From: Melampsora larici-populina 98AG31 | Taxonomy: Eukaryota > Basidiomycota > Pucciniomycetes > Pucciniales > Melampsoraceae | Direction of reading: 5' to 3' | NCBI RefSeq assembly: GCF_000204055.1 | Contig: NW_006768775.1 | Span: forward strand, 584,815 to 648,814 | Length of the DNA: 64,000 nucleotides | In this document: piece after piece, positions 12,321 through 23,439 of the stretch | Numbering within the stretch: the first letter of the stretch is position 1 | Layout of the letters: each line of letters begins with the position of its first letter | Notes under the pieces: generated by a model | Databases searched by the model: none | What the model was told of the DNA's origin: nothing | The model's input: the letters and a program-made list of their open reading frames with translations, nothing else | Translations under genes and position numbers: made by a program

Positions 12321-14605
12321 ATGGCATCATTCAACGAAGAGATGGAATCTACAAAAAACAAGATAACAGCTGCCGGAACCAAAATTAAAATTACAAAGAA
12401 GCCGAAGCAGCCGCAAAAAACAGGAACGAGGAGCCAGGCAAAGAATGCCGAGACCAATGATAGCGACGGACAACAAAAAGGTACACAAGGAACAGCAGAG
12501 ACCCAAGAAAAAACGCAAGGAACGTCAACGTCAATCACGGCAGAAGCATCAACGTCGAATGCCAACGTAAACCAAGGAGAAGAGGAAGAGGAGGCGAGAG
12601 ATGACAAGGAGTTGGGGAGTAGCGCTACAAAGAGGAAGGAGGAGAGAGAAGGGAGCACATCAGAGGATGGTGAGTAAAGAGCGTTTCTGAATACAAGAAT
12701 TCCTTTCCAAGCAACCCCCTCCTAGAAAACAACTTTCCACACGCCAAACCAAAGGGAAGTCTCCCGTACCTCCCCATCCACACTTCTCTATTTCCTCTCG
12801 CCGTCTTTTCCCCTTTATTTCCTGGAATATGAGACGGCGTCGAAAGGGATCCAACGGATCCACAGCAGCCCCAACGCGGGGGAGGAAATCGGGAAAGGAA
12901 CGAGGAAGTGTACCAGTCACACAAAAAAAATGAGGCCGGAGTGGGCTATACCGCTACCAAAAAGAACGGGGAAAGACAACGATTAAATCAGTTGCAAACC
13001 CAAAAGAAAAATACCCTGTGGGAAAAGATCAAATATACATACAATCAAAGCAAACAAAGAGTTGTTCAATCCAATATCCCACTAACCCACTCTATTAAGA
13101 GGGGGAAAAAGAAAGGTGGAAACAGCTAGCTGATAAACATGTCCTTCGCCGCATGAAAATTATGACACGCAGACGAGAGCGAGCAATCGAGGAAGTCCAA
13201 ATGGATGAGGAGAACAGAAAACGAGTATTATTTCGGCGACGCCCAACGAGCAGACGAGATGCTGAGGGCGTTCAACGCAGTGTACGGGGGAGATCACCCA
13301 ACACAAGACGACAGAGACAGAGTCACCAACAACCCGATGAACGTGGCAAAGGACCCGGAAGGTGTCGTACGTGAGGAGCATCAACAAGAGAACCGCCGCC
13401 CGCGGACCGAGTCTTTAGTGGCAGGCAGCGATAGCGCCAGTGATAGCGGAAGCGAGGCGGAAGCTAGACCTGTGAAGAAAGTGGAGGTGGAGAAGTCAGA
13501 GAGAGTAGTCTTGAGGAAAGACAAAAAGCCGATAGAGAAGGCAAGCGAGAGCAGCGAGGATGAAGGCTCAGGTACGCACAAAACATACCAAGCAGAGGTA
13601 GACAGCCCGTACTGACAGAAGAGCTATACGCACACAGAAACCAAAGACGGTATAACCTACATGATAGGAAAACCGATCGAAGGAAACATACTCCTCCCAT
13701 TAACGCCATACTTTGACTCGAAGATGAGGACTCTCAAAGCTTACGTTCAACTGACGGTTTTCGACCCAGCATGGATCGAAAAAGACCATCGACAGGTCGG
13801 TAAGAAGAAAACAAAAACCATCAAAGAGCTCCAGGAGGACGATACGACGGCCACATTTTCAGGCTTGACACCTCCAGAGGAATTGTTGATGACATATGGT
13901 TTCTGGACAGACGCCATGGATCTATTCATAAGATACCTGGAGACAGAGTACGACAAACCTGTAGCGGAAAAGATGTTTAGACGACATAAAGAGAACGTTG
14001 TAAGCATAAAAAGATCTACGAAGTGCTGGATGGTTGCCCTCAGGTACTGTATGAAAGTCCGACTAGTGGTAATGGTAGTGAAGAAGGTTAAAGGCAAGAG
14101 GGTTATGATAGACGCTGGCTACCTTCACGAAGACATCCTGCGAGAAGCGAAAGAGGAGGCAGAGAACAACGGGAACGGAAATTCCAAGAAAATCCTTACG
14201 TACCAGGAGGAGGTAAGGAAAATTTTGACCCGGTAACTGGACTGACGAAGTCCGGAGCGAAACGGAACTTCGTGCAAGCCAACAACACCAACACAAGTGA
14301 GTGAAGAGAATGTTCAGATTCGAATTCAAGAGACAGAAGCATTGAATAATAGTCCATTTCCGTGTTGAAGCTGGAGCAGGACCGTCCTACAACGCCGGAA
14401 GATCAATGGGTTATCAGGGTAACAACTGGGTTCCGAACTACAACGCGAAAAGGGCGAAGGGATTCTGGAATTCCGGACAGAGGACTGATCCGATCCAAGT
14501 TTTCGAAGGCGGCGCAAGCGGGAAAGGAAAGGGAGTCGGAGCCTGGAATGCAAAGGGGAAAGCGTCAGGAGGCGAGAACAGAAACACAGAAGAGCAGACT
14601 AAGCA
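12321..14605 (+). CDS. Gag-like protein of the Ngaro element, spliced, probably spliced on to RT
   Basis: Begins MASFNEEMESTKNK. Proposed exons: 12321-12669, 13173-13571, 13638-about 14190, then to 14296, and 14371-14605. The 503-bp first intron (GTGAGT..CGCAG) and the 66-bp second intron (GTACGC, branch CTGAC, ACACAG) restore one frame; the second removes an apparent TGA at 13613. The 74-bp intron 14297-14370 joins the segments ending NNTNT and beginning GAGPSYN. Around 14160-14194 the reading frame shifts from frame 2 to frame 1 without a clear intron, so a frameshift or a missed splice remains. The N-terminal half is charged and disordered, the middle (13661-14180) a compact helical domain, the C-terminus Gly/Asn-rich. 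A donor GTAAGT at 14606 suggests splicing into the RT frame. Confidence 0.6.
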
Positions 14606-14710
14606 GTAAGTGTAGAGAGCCGAGAAACCTGAAGGGCCCAGTAGAAGGCCCCCCCTCCCTCCTTTCTCTCTTGTACCTATGATGCGCGAATAGATGAGAT
14701 ACATAGTGAA

Positions 14711-16717
14711 ATGACATACCATGTTCCAAAATGCTTTAGCCCATGTAGCTCCCCCTCGAGCGCGGAAAACACGCGAGAATTGAGAGTACAACGTGCCACC
14801 TCCCGAGGCGCGCATGAAGCCGCAAAAGGAAGCGATGGCCGAGAGGTACAGGCGGTGGTTCTAGAAGCACAGCCAGGTAGCAATTCGGAAGAACGCCCAC
14901 AGCTAGAGGAGGCAGGTAGACCAGTTCTGGACATCTACTCCAGACCAGTACCGATACTATCGGAGAGTTTACCGGAAAAAGGCTACAAGATGAACAGGAA
15001 GTGGCCGACAACCGTGAAGTGCGAGATGAATTTAGAGATGTGGGAGAAAGCTTTACGAGACCTGAACTTGATGGAGAAACACGGATATGTTTTGCAAGGT
15101 TTCAGAAGAGGTTTCACTCAAGGAATCCCACAGCATAGGTTAGGAGACAGGGAATTCTACTCACCGATGAACCACGTGACGAACGAAAAAGACAAAGAGG
15201 AGATCCGGGCAAAACTGTCCAAGGAGTTGGAAGCAGGACGGATGTACGGGCCATTCACGGAGGCTGAGGTACTAGGAACCCTGGGATTCTTCCGAACCAG
15301 TCCGATGGGTATGGTCACCAATAACGATGGATCGACTAGAGCCATAAACGACCTATCTTACCCGAAAAGAGAAAAAGACCTGACGTCAGTAAACTCGCTA
15401 GTAGACAAGGAGGATTTTAAGACTAGTTGGGACGATTTTAAAACCGTAGCAACCTTTTTTAGCAAAGAAGGGGGAATCCTCGAACTAGGGATATTCGATC
15501 GGGAAAAGGCCTACCGGCAAATCCCAACGAACCCCGACCAATGGCGCTATCTGATGCTGAGGACTGCAGAGGGTAGGATCGTTCTAGACACTAGGGTGTC
15601 ATTCGGAGGAGTGGCCGGTTGTGGGAGTTTCGGCGGACCTGCGGACGCGTGGCGAGACATTATGAAGAGAAAATTCAATTTCACGGAAGTCTTCCGCTGG
15701 GTGGACGACAACCTGTTTGTGAGGAGGGCAGGTGGAGAGAATCCAGTGTCGATGAAGGAAGTTGTAGCCGCGAGTGCAGAGTTGGGAGTGAAGACGAACG
15801 AAGGAAAGTACTCGGAGTTCTGCACAGAGCAGAAGTATATCGGATTTATATGGAATGGGACGGACAAGTCAGTAAGGCTGCCAGAATACAAGAGAATGGA
15901 AAGGCTGAGACAAATACGAGACGCGATAGAAAACAAAGGAACTCACACCCACAAAGCGATCCAGAAGCTGACGGGAAGACTTGACCACGTAACGTACATG
16001 CTACCACAGATGAAGTGCTATAATGTCGGACTGTACAGCATGTTAGCAGGGTGGAAGAACGAGTTAGCGTTGAGAGGAATGCCAAAGGAAGTGAAAGAAG
16101 ACCTCAGGGAGTGGGAAGAAGTACTGGAGAAGTTCGAGAACCACCGGCTAATACCGAAAAAAGGCATCGAAAACATAGGATGGGTAGGCGACGCGTCGAC
16201 AAGTTTTGGAATCGGTGTAATGGTCGGTAAGCACTGGACACAGCTGAAGTTGAGGACAGGTTGGAACCAAGTAGACGAAAGAGGGGTGAAGAGAGGAATC
16301 GCGTGGCTTGAAACGGTGGCAGTACGAGTCGGAGTAGAGATGATACGAAACCTGTTAGAGACAAAAGGAAGGAGGTTTTTAGTCCTGACTGACAATACCG
16401 GTACGGAAGCGGTCATCAGAAACAGCAAGTCTAGAGACAGAGCCGTAAACGACGAGTGGAAGTTGCTGCAGAAGGAGTTGACTTACCTAGGCTGCGAGAT
16501 AGAAGAAAAATACGTTAAGACGGGCGACAACAACGCAGACCAGCTATCCAGAGGAGAACGAGGGACCAAAAAATCGTCACATTTCCTCAAACCGCCAATC
16601 CCGCCACACCTTCGAGAATACATCAGATACGAAACAAAAGAAGAGTATGAAAAAAGACAAAGCATACTTCGAGAAGGCCGTAGGGAAAGAGGACACTTGG
16701 AAAGGCCTCGTGACTGA
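14711..16717 (+). CDS. Reverse transcriptase and RNase H of the Ngaro element
   Basis: A 668-codon frame (frame 2). RT motifs: LGIFDREKAYRQI (first catalytic Asp), the Gly-rich VSFGGVAGCGSFGG, and FRWVDDNLFV (VDDN, the other two Asp). The RNase H domain follows with GDASTSFGIGVM (D), the helix WLETVAV (E), LTDNTGTEAV (D) and GDNNADQLSRG (D). All catalytic acidic residues are present, so it looks active. It copies element RNA into DNA. The true N-terminus probably comes from upstream Gag exons via acceptors at 14707 or 14740; the ATG at 14711 is only the first in frame. The last 71 bp overlap the recombinase frame. Confidence 0.85.
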   Translation: MTYHVPKCFSPCSSPSSAENTRELRVQRATSRGAHEAAKGSDGREVQAVVLEAQPGSNSEERPQLEEAGRPVLDIYSRPVPILSESLPEKGYKMNRKWPTTVKCEMNLEMWEKALRDLNLMEKHGYVLQGFRRGFTQGIPQHRLGDREFYSPMNHVTNEKDKEEIRAKLSKELEAGRMYGPFTEAEVLGTLGFFRTSPMGMVTNNDGSTRAINDLSYPKREKDLTSVNSLVDKEDFKTSWDDFKTVATFFSKEGGILELGIFDREKAYRQIPTNPDQWRYLMLRTAEGRIVLDTRVSFGGVAGCGSFGGPADAWRDIMKRKFNFTEVFRWVDDNLFVRRAGGENPVSMKEVVAASAELGVKTNEGKYSEFCTEQKYIGFIWNGTDKSVRLPEYKRMERLRQIRDAIENKGTHTHKAIQKLTGRLDHVTYMLPQMKCYNVGLYSMLAGWKNELALRGMPKEVKEDLREWEEVLEKFENHRLIPKKGIENIGWVGDASTSFGIGVMVGKHWTQLKLRTGWNQVDERGVKRGIAWLETVAVRVGVEMIRNLLETKGRRFLVLTDNTGTEAVIRNSKSRDRAVNDEWKLLQKELTYLGCEIEEKYVKTGDNNADQLSRGERGTKKSSHFLKPPIPPHLREYIRYETKEEYEKRQSILREGRRERGHLERPRD

Positions 16718-17786
16718 ACACTTAGTGAAGGGGGCCTGGACAGAAAACACGAAGAAAAGTTACAACAGCGCAATTCAAAAGTTCAAGGCTTATGTAGAGA
16801 GTACAGGTAGAGAATTCATTTACGAGAACCCAATGACGGAAGAGGACGTATATGGGTTCGTGGTTTGGGCAGGGCCGTCGGAAGTCGAGAAGAAGTCAGG
16901 TCCGTTGAGAGAAATTAAGGCGAAGACAGTAGAAAAGTACTTGGCAGGTCTGAAGGCGTGGCACGTGGCAAAGCACCTCACCCAACCAAAGCTAGACAAA
17001 CAACTAATAGACTGGCTGTTGAGATCGTCGGAAAGGAGCAAAGAGAAAAAAGCGATGACAGGAGGAAGAGAGAAAAAACCGATAAAGGTCCAACAGCTAT
17101 TCGAGATGATGGCAGGATTGAACGGGAAGTCGAAGACGCACGACCTAGCGATGACAATAGCGGTGTGCGCATTCTGGGGAATGGCGCGGCTCGGCGAACT
17201 CATAAGGGGAACGATAGAGGAAGGAGCCATAAAGCTAGAGGACGTGAGTTTCGAAGAATCACCGCGGGGTAGGACAGCGAAGCTGAGACTATGGAAGGCC
17301 AAGACGGCCAAACCGGGTGAAGTACAGGTCATAAAGTAAGAAACGGTGTCTAAAACAGAGAAGGAACAGTAGCTAACGTCCGTTTTGTTGGGCGATTACA
17401 GATTGGTCAAACAGAAGTCAGTCCTAGACCCGGTAGCAGTTCTAGAGAAATGGATCAAAGCAGAGCACCCGAACAAGAACGGAAAGGAGATGCTGTTCTC
17501 ATACTTAGAAGACGGGGAACGTCAAACCATATCGAAAATGCGATTCACGAAGATAATGGAGAGCATATGGGGTAGTCACGGAGTAGGGAAAGGCGAATGG
17601 TCAGGCCACTCGTTCAGAGTAGGAGGAGCCTCTTTAAGGATGAATCTCGGATGGAACAAGGAAAAAATAATGAAAGCGGGACACTGGAGATCGAACGCAA
17701 TAGACGTGTATTTAAAAGATTTCAGAGAGGAAGAGAAAGAGGAGACAAAAGAGTTTCTGTGGCTAATAGACAGGAGAAATAGATGA
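16647..17786 (+). CDS. Tyrosine recombinase of the Ngaro element
   Basis: Two exons, 16647-17335 and 17402-17786, joined by a 66-bp intron with GTAAGA, branch GCTAAC and TTACAG; the frame is kept. The N-terminal core-binding region (SYNSAIQKFKAYVE) precedes the catalytic domain. Catalytic set visible: Arg in ARLGEL, His and Arg in HSFRVGGAS, His in AGHWRS, and the nucleophile Tyr in AIDVYLKDF. This enzyme integrates the circular DNA intermediate by strand exchange rather than by DDE integration, which explains the absence of target duplications. It begins inside the RT frame in another register. Apparently intact. Confidence 0.85.
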
Positions 17787-17922
17787 AAGAGGAAGAGTCG
17801 TGTACTAACGACAAGTGACAATAAGGTTTTTTACATGCAAACATTGAAATAAGATAAAGTTTTCCAATTGCATAGAAAGCCAAGCGAGAAGCTTGTAGAT
17901 CCTCAGTAGGTACAGTTTTTAA

Positions 17923-18214
17923 ATAGGTGACCTCACATAGAGTTTGCGGGTTACTCAACGGGTTGAGACTCTAGGCAAATATCACCGAATGGGGTGCTGA
18001 GTAACCCACAAACTTTAGGGATCGGCGAACCAAACGGGCCTGCACATCGCAAACACGGTAGTTTTTTAACCGTGGCGAAAAAGAGGCGCAGACCCGGGAC
18101 CGGGCTCCCCCGAACCGCTCCTAACTCAGCCTTGCGAAGGGCCAAGCTAGGAGCCCTAAAGAGGTATATAAAAAATTAAGTGCTCACTCCAGATAAGAGC
18201 ATCGTGTGAATGGA
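17923..18214 (+). repeat. Ngaro repeat B1 (292 bp)
   Basis: Matches B2 (18346-18637) at all but one position by eye. Contains inverted segments (GCGGGTTACTCA and TGAGTAACCCAC) able to fold. Overlaps the first bases of A2, as expected for the junction in this class. Confidence 0.9.
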
Positions 18215-18345
18215 TTGGTTATCTTAACCAAGGTACGACTTAAGATGTAGGTCCATGACCAAAAGGTTCTAAGTGGTGGGGAAACTGTACAACTGTACGA
18301 TGTACACTTCTGGTCTGGGAAATTCACCTGTCAGAGAATTTTCAG
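18213..18345 (+). repeat. Ngaro repeat A2 (133 bp)
   Basis: Second copy of the A repeat, embedded between B1 and B2. Confidence 0.9.
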
Positions 18346-18637
18346 ATAGGTGACCTCACATAGAGTTTGCGGGTTACTCAACGGGTTGAGACTCTAGGCA
18401 AATATCACCGAATGGGGTGCTGAGTAACCCACAAACTTTAGGGATCGGCGAACCAAACGGGCCTGCACATCGCAAACACGGTAGTTTTTTAACCGTGGCG
18501 AAAAAGAGGCGCAGACCCGGGACCGGGCTCCCCCGAACCGCTCCTAACTCAGCCTTGCGAAGGGCCAAGCTAGGAGCCCTAAAGAGGTATATAAAAAATT
18601 AAGTGCTCACTCCAGATAAGAGCATTGTGTGAATGGA
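18346..18637 (+). repeat. Ngaro repeat B2 (292 bp), right terminus
   Basis: Second copy of the B repeat; the homology to B1 ends at GTGTGAATGGA, after which host sequence begins. Confidence 0.9.
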
Positions 18638-19944
18638 ATGGAAATCGTGCACGAAATAGTGAAGTGTGCTCAAGATTTGGCCAAAATCAAGTTCAGCTTG
18701 CAATACAAAATATTGACATATATTCATTCCTTTGATACCATTTACGATGGTTAGCTCAGCTAGCTCAAGTTGCTCTTCACCGCCAAGGCGGCTAGGACTT
18801 CTTAGTCAGGTTCAATGCACTGTTGAACCGATTTATTCACTCACTTGATCATCTCTCTTGTTCCGGCCGGATGAGGGCTTGATGTTTCCAATGCCATCCG
18901 CGAGCACTTTTGCTTTCTCTGCACGGCCATCCTCGGCCATTCCGGTAAGATCCATAAGGCTAAAAGGTCACACATTTGACAAGGAGACGGGGTACACCGT
19001 CGAGCAAGCTGCCTCACAAGGGGTCGCGCATCCTTCCGAGTATAGGGTTGATGTGAGAGCCAACTTTGGGAACCCTTTTGTCTGCTTCAGACGCTCCACT
19101 TCGCGTCGGAGACTTCGGTCACCGGTGATAATGACCACCCAGCAAAGATAGTTAGGCATGTGCTCACTTATAGATCAATTAGTCATGTCCACCTAGGTCC
19201 ATATATCCCAACCACAGAAGCAGTTTTCAAAGTTAGAAATCAAGTCGGTATTCAAATACCACGCTTATGCAAGTCACATCAGGTCACATCAGCATTTTCA
19301 ATGCGAAAAAGTAGTATTGATTTTTGAGATTTTTTGAGTGTGATTGATCCAACGCTTAATTTTTGTATACAATGCGTGATATTGGGGCAGACAAGATATT
19401 GCGGAAATTGTAAAAATTCAAGTAGAATTTGTATATCAACACGTCAAAAAAACTATATGTATGTAGGTGTAGTAATATGCAAAACACATGGTTTGTACAA
19501 AATTTATCAGAGCATCCACAGCCATGCCGTAAACTTGTAAAGTACGGAGGGTGACACACATTGTTTAGGGCAGTGTTTTTTTTCAAGTGCATGATGGCTG
19601 TATTGCATGAAACACTAACTAAACAAGTTAAAAAGTTAAAAAGAAAGGAAACTAGTTTACCTAGGAGGAGCGGCCATCTAGTCAGAGCAAAGGAGTTTGT
19701 TGTCCTTAGATTTTGATATATTCACTTTTTTTTTCTTGTGCAATTACTTTTTAAAAGGGTTTTTTTTCTTGTTGGTATCCACAGTGCTGAGCAGGCATTT
19801 GATCCACCTTCCCAACCCCCTATCATAGCGTCAACCGGAGTCACGGGGGAGAGAGGAAGGTGCTTTTGGGTGTGGGGAACAGTGGTGAGAACCGTACTGA
19901 GTTTCTGGATGTTGCCAATTCTAAAACCAGCTAAAAAGCTATTG
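18638..19944. other. Spacer between the Ngaro and KDZ elements
   Basis: No supported gene. A 97-codon frame at 18858-19151 has no recognisable motif. The segment 19662-19705 (GGAGGAGCGGCC...GTTGTCC) is an inverted copy of about 39827-39868 on the far side of the KDZ element, so both belong to an older target element. Confidence 0.4.
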
Positions 19945-20083
19945 AGCTGCCACAATGGTTATTATCCGCCAAACTCTGTAACAAGGTTAAGCAGTACACT
20001 GTTTCTGATGTTTTTCAATCAACCCCAGTTACACAAGAATTTATCAGCAATTTGATGATATGAATTTAAGGAAAAGAAAACTG
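19945..20083 (+). repeat. Left copy of a flanking direct repeat (target-derived)
   Basis: GCTGCCACAATGGTTATTAT... through ...TTTATCAGCAATTTG closely matches 39687-39796 beyond the right end of the KDZ element, in the same orientation. Its last eight bases, GAAAACTG (20076-20083), are the left target-site duplication. The KDZ element therefore inserted next to or within a pair of tandem units. Confidence 0.7.
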
Positions 20084-20302
20084 CACCTGTAGCGCCTAGA
20101 CTTCACGACTAGTATCCGGAAGAAAATGAAACATTTTGGTCGGATAAAAGCCGATGTTCCCTATGAAAACTGCCGACGCGTCCGACTAGTCGGGCGCCAG
20201 ATTTTTTTCAAGTTTTTTTGGGCAAGTCCTCTCCTCAGACGCGTCCGACACCACTGTTTTCCCTCCAAGTCCATACACCTCACATGAACTTCACAAGTTC
20301 AC
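20084..20302 (+). repeat. Left terminal inverted repeat of the KDZ element
   Basis: About 219 bp, matching the reverse complement of 39465-39682 with scattered differences. By eye it contains some 14 CpG dinucleotides, including two GACGCGTCCGAC boxes and GTCGGGCGCC, in an otherwise CpG-poor neighbourhood. Confidence 0.9.
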
Positions 20303-20563
20303 TAAACTTCAAATCCTACCTAAGATCGAACTACACAGAGTTCACACATCAAGATTGACTTCACAAGAAGACATAAGACACATAACATACCCCCACTGAA
20401 AATTTACCCCAACGAACGAATTCCCTCCCAAAGATCGAATTTCACAAACCAGTCAACAACTTCACCAATTCACAACTCACAAGTCTTGAGGAAGCAAAGA
20501 TTCACAAACTCACCCCTTCACATAACTCGATCTCCTCTATACACTCGATACCCACTTCACACC

Positions 20564-23314
20564 ATGGACAACCACATACCCCAAAACCCCCATCAATCCG
20601 ATTCAAACTACATCCCAATTGACAAAGAAGGAAATCCTTTACTTCAAATACCACCCACTGGAACTTTCATCAAAGACCTCGAAGCCATGTACGACTACAT
20701 CGACCCTCTTACGATCCCTCATGGATACAAGTTGTCTGTTCTAGACTCACGCTACTTCCCGATCGATGCGTACATCGACTTCAAGTGTTACAAAGGGCCG
20801 ACTCGTCATGCAAGATCACCAGGAGACTGTCCATTTTCTGCTCAAGCAGATTGAAAATCTATCAAGGATTCATGGATACTCACCATCAAAAATCCATATC
20901 ACAATCACCCAAAATCTACTACCAAACTATCTTATCATCGACCAAAGAAGACCAGAACACCAAAATCGATAACAACTGAAACTGAACCCACTATCAATCC
21001 AACCAACCAAACCAAGACCCTTCCTCTTTCAAAACGATACTCCGATATCATTAGGCGCATGAAGACCCTTGGGGAAACAATGCAAACTTCCCTCCTCGAT
21101 CGTCTCGAAGAACAGCTCATCATTGCAGAGACGGATGCAATCACAAATGAACATTTGGAGAAAGAAGCACAAGACATAATCAAAATGGAATCAAGAATGC
21201 AGGATCTCCAGAAAGAAGACTTGAAAATCCGAATCAAACTTCCAAAGAAAGCATCCACACCTATCGATCCTACCGAGACACTTCCACACCAACAGCCCCC
21301 GAAGGTGGCTATCGAAGTAGATCAGGCCAAAACTGATGCATTGATGCCTTCAAAGGTGAGTTCATTTGATCATTCACTTAATAAATGGACAATAAACTGA
21401 TCAATTAATAATTGATTTTTTGTAATACCTCAAGACTCACATCGCATCCAAGACTCACATCGCATCACCATTTCCAGCCAGCCCCCCTCCTGCTTCACTG
21501 ATACCACCAGACTTGAACTTCCAGAAACCTGCCGAACCACCGATGTCAACACCTCCTCCTCTTAATTTTGAAGCTGAAGACGATGACAATGAAGGAGACC
21601 ATTTTGAGACCCCAAACGAACATTTTCCCATCATCCCCACTTTACATGGAAGCATGCAAAACCAACTATCGCCAATTATCGAAAGACGTGTTCATGAAGA
21701 ACCTTTGGGCGCAATCGAGGTCCCAAAAGATCAGCCGGAACCCCCTTTGAAACCAGTCGAATCACCACAGTACAAACAAGAAAATGACTTACCTGCTCCT
21801 TTGACCAAAAAGCGGAACACACAAAAATTAGGCAAAAAAGTAGGCAAAGGTCCTTCCAAGAAAGCTCAAGAACAAAAACAACTCAAGAACTCAACCAACC
21901 TTCCTCTCCACGAGCCTACTTCCAAGAAGCAGAAGAACAAGACTCCCATCGATCAAGTCACTCTTAATGCCCTTCAGGACAAGGAAAAATCGAAAGAGCA
22001 ACTTAAGCCCCCTATTATAACTCGATCCAAGAAACGCACTCAAGGCCAAGACTCCATTCAAAATCCCAAAGTACCTACAGTTTCTCTTCCTCCAACCAAG
22101 AAGCCCAAAAAAAGGAAATCCCAGGAAACCATGGTCATTCCTACCCGTTCCTCTACTCGAATTAAACGCCTCCTTACCACCCCGGATGACTCCTCTAACA
22201 ACACCTTGGCTAATAAGGCATCGGTTAATCAATCACCGAGCAAATCAATCCAATCGAACATTCATGAAGAATCAAGTAGAGTTAACTCCAAGACTCAAAA
22301 GAAGTTATGTCCTTGAGCTGAAAATTTGCCAACCAAAACTCCTCCTCCAATTGTAAGTCCTTAATACCCATTCTTATAAAGTTTCAAGCATGAGACCTTA
22401 TTAATTGCTTAATATGTACCTTCATCATTACAGACCGAAACCGAAAATCATCCTGAAAATGATTCGGCTCAAGTGGACCCATCTATCCAGGTATGTTATG
22501 TTGGTCAGGCTACTTTACAACAACAGAATCCTACACTAACTATACTTGAACTGTACATTGCTCATAGTCTCTACCTTATATCGATGACATTCCCTCCTAC
22601 CTGTACCCATTCTTACGGAATGTTACAGATGTCCCACCCGATGGCCTTTGCGCATTTTCTTCTATCGCAGTTTCTCTGGGTCGTACACCGGATCAAGCAA
22701 CCACCATCCGTAGCGAGCTTGAACACGAGGTTTTAACCCGATATGATTGGTATGAGAAACACACACCCACTTTCTGTATCAATTACGATGTCAAAAGGAT
22801 TCTTGCAATACTACAAAACCCAGAAGACTCGGCCGGCCGAGACCTTTGGTTACCGATGCCAGGTGCCACAACAATCATTGCGAATACTTACCAGCAACCG
22901 GTCATCTTCTACACGAATAATCTCGCAGCAACCATGCATACCCTTCCTTTCTTTTCGCCTCTCCCCTCCGATATCCACCCTATCATCATCGCGCATGTGG
23001 CAGGCGTTCCTTATGTCTCCCTTGACGTAGCCATCGACGAATCATTACCTATACCTCACCCAAATCCCGAGTGGTATCATTTACATGATTCATGCGCAGA
23101 TGGTTGGGATGGCTTATATTGCTCAAATGTGGCGGTTTTTGCTAAATTAGCAAAGGCTAGTAGGGAAGCAAGAAAGACCCAGTGGGCCCAAAGTCGTGCA
23201 GGTTTACCCGAACCCGATGCGATATCCCTGGCCTCCACGGAGGAAACAAATGATGATACAAATCAAGAGGTAGAAGATGATCAAGATGAAGATAGTTTTA
23301 GCTTCCACTCTTAA
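20564..23314 (+). CDS. FAR1-like zinc finger plus OTU-like cysteine protease, accessory gene of the KDZ element (two in-frame TGA)
   Basis: Exons 20564-21355, 21435-22352, 22434-22490 and 22568-23314; phases agree, 838 codons. Residues about 75-115 hold a FAR1/WRKY-GCM1-type zinc site (FKC..., DCPFSA, W-I-L-T-I, HNHP), a DNA-binding fold often met in transposons. A coiled, acidic then Lys/Pro-rich linker follows. From about residue 610 there is an OTU-like protease signature: DVPPDGLCAFSSIA with Cys 617 as presumed nucleophile and WYHLHD as a possible His region. OTU enzymes cleave ubiquitin or similar chains, or process proteins; the substrate here is unknown. In-frame TGA codons at 20852 (codon 97) and 22314 (codon 558) break it, while the frame stays coding on both sides. 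A TATA-like start region was not obvious. Confidence 0.65.
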
Positions 23315-23439
23315 CCTTCCATGTATGTTGATATATATATGAATGTTAAGCAACCTCCTCAAACATGTAGGATTCCAATATCCCGATGCGAAAACTGTTT
23401 CCTTTCACAATAGTAAAGACGTGAATATGAAAATTTCGG

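Larger units (their letters stand above)
12055..18637 (+). mobile_element. Complete Ngaro-type tyrosine-recombinase (YR) retrotransposon
   Basis: The element is bounded by split direct repeats in the order A1 (12055-12187), coding region, B1 (17923-18214), A2 (18213-18345), B2 (18346-18637), the layout known for Ngaro and PAT elements. It encodes Gag, RT plus RNase H, and a tyrosine recombinase, all on the plus strand. No target-site duplication is expected for this class, and none is seen. The two A copies look identical across 133 bp and the two B copies differ at one visible base (18203 C versus 18626 T), so insertion is probably recent. Coding sequence is noticeably GC-richer than the surroundings. 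Confidence 0.9.

Noticed and set aside
13572..13618. A 47-bp intron ending at CTGACAG in Gag
   Set aside because: It would put the downstream region in a wrong frame with a stop; the acceptor at 13637 (66 bp) keeps the frame and uses CTGAC as branch site.
12284..13709. Several minus-strand frames of 60-125 codons over the Gag region
   Set aside because: Antisense shadows of the GC-rich Gag exons; no motif and no coherent model.
17951..18602. Two pairs of identical small proteins on both strands
   Set aside because: They lie in the B1 and B2 repeats of the Ngaro element and are identical only because the repeats are.
18745..18835. Possible tRNA, because TTAGCTCAGCTAGCTC resembles an A box and GGTTCAATGC a B box
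   Set aside because: The T arm and acceptor stem do not pair, and no anticodon arm can be drawn at the right spacing.
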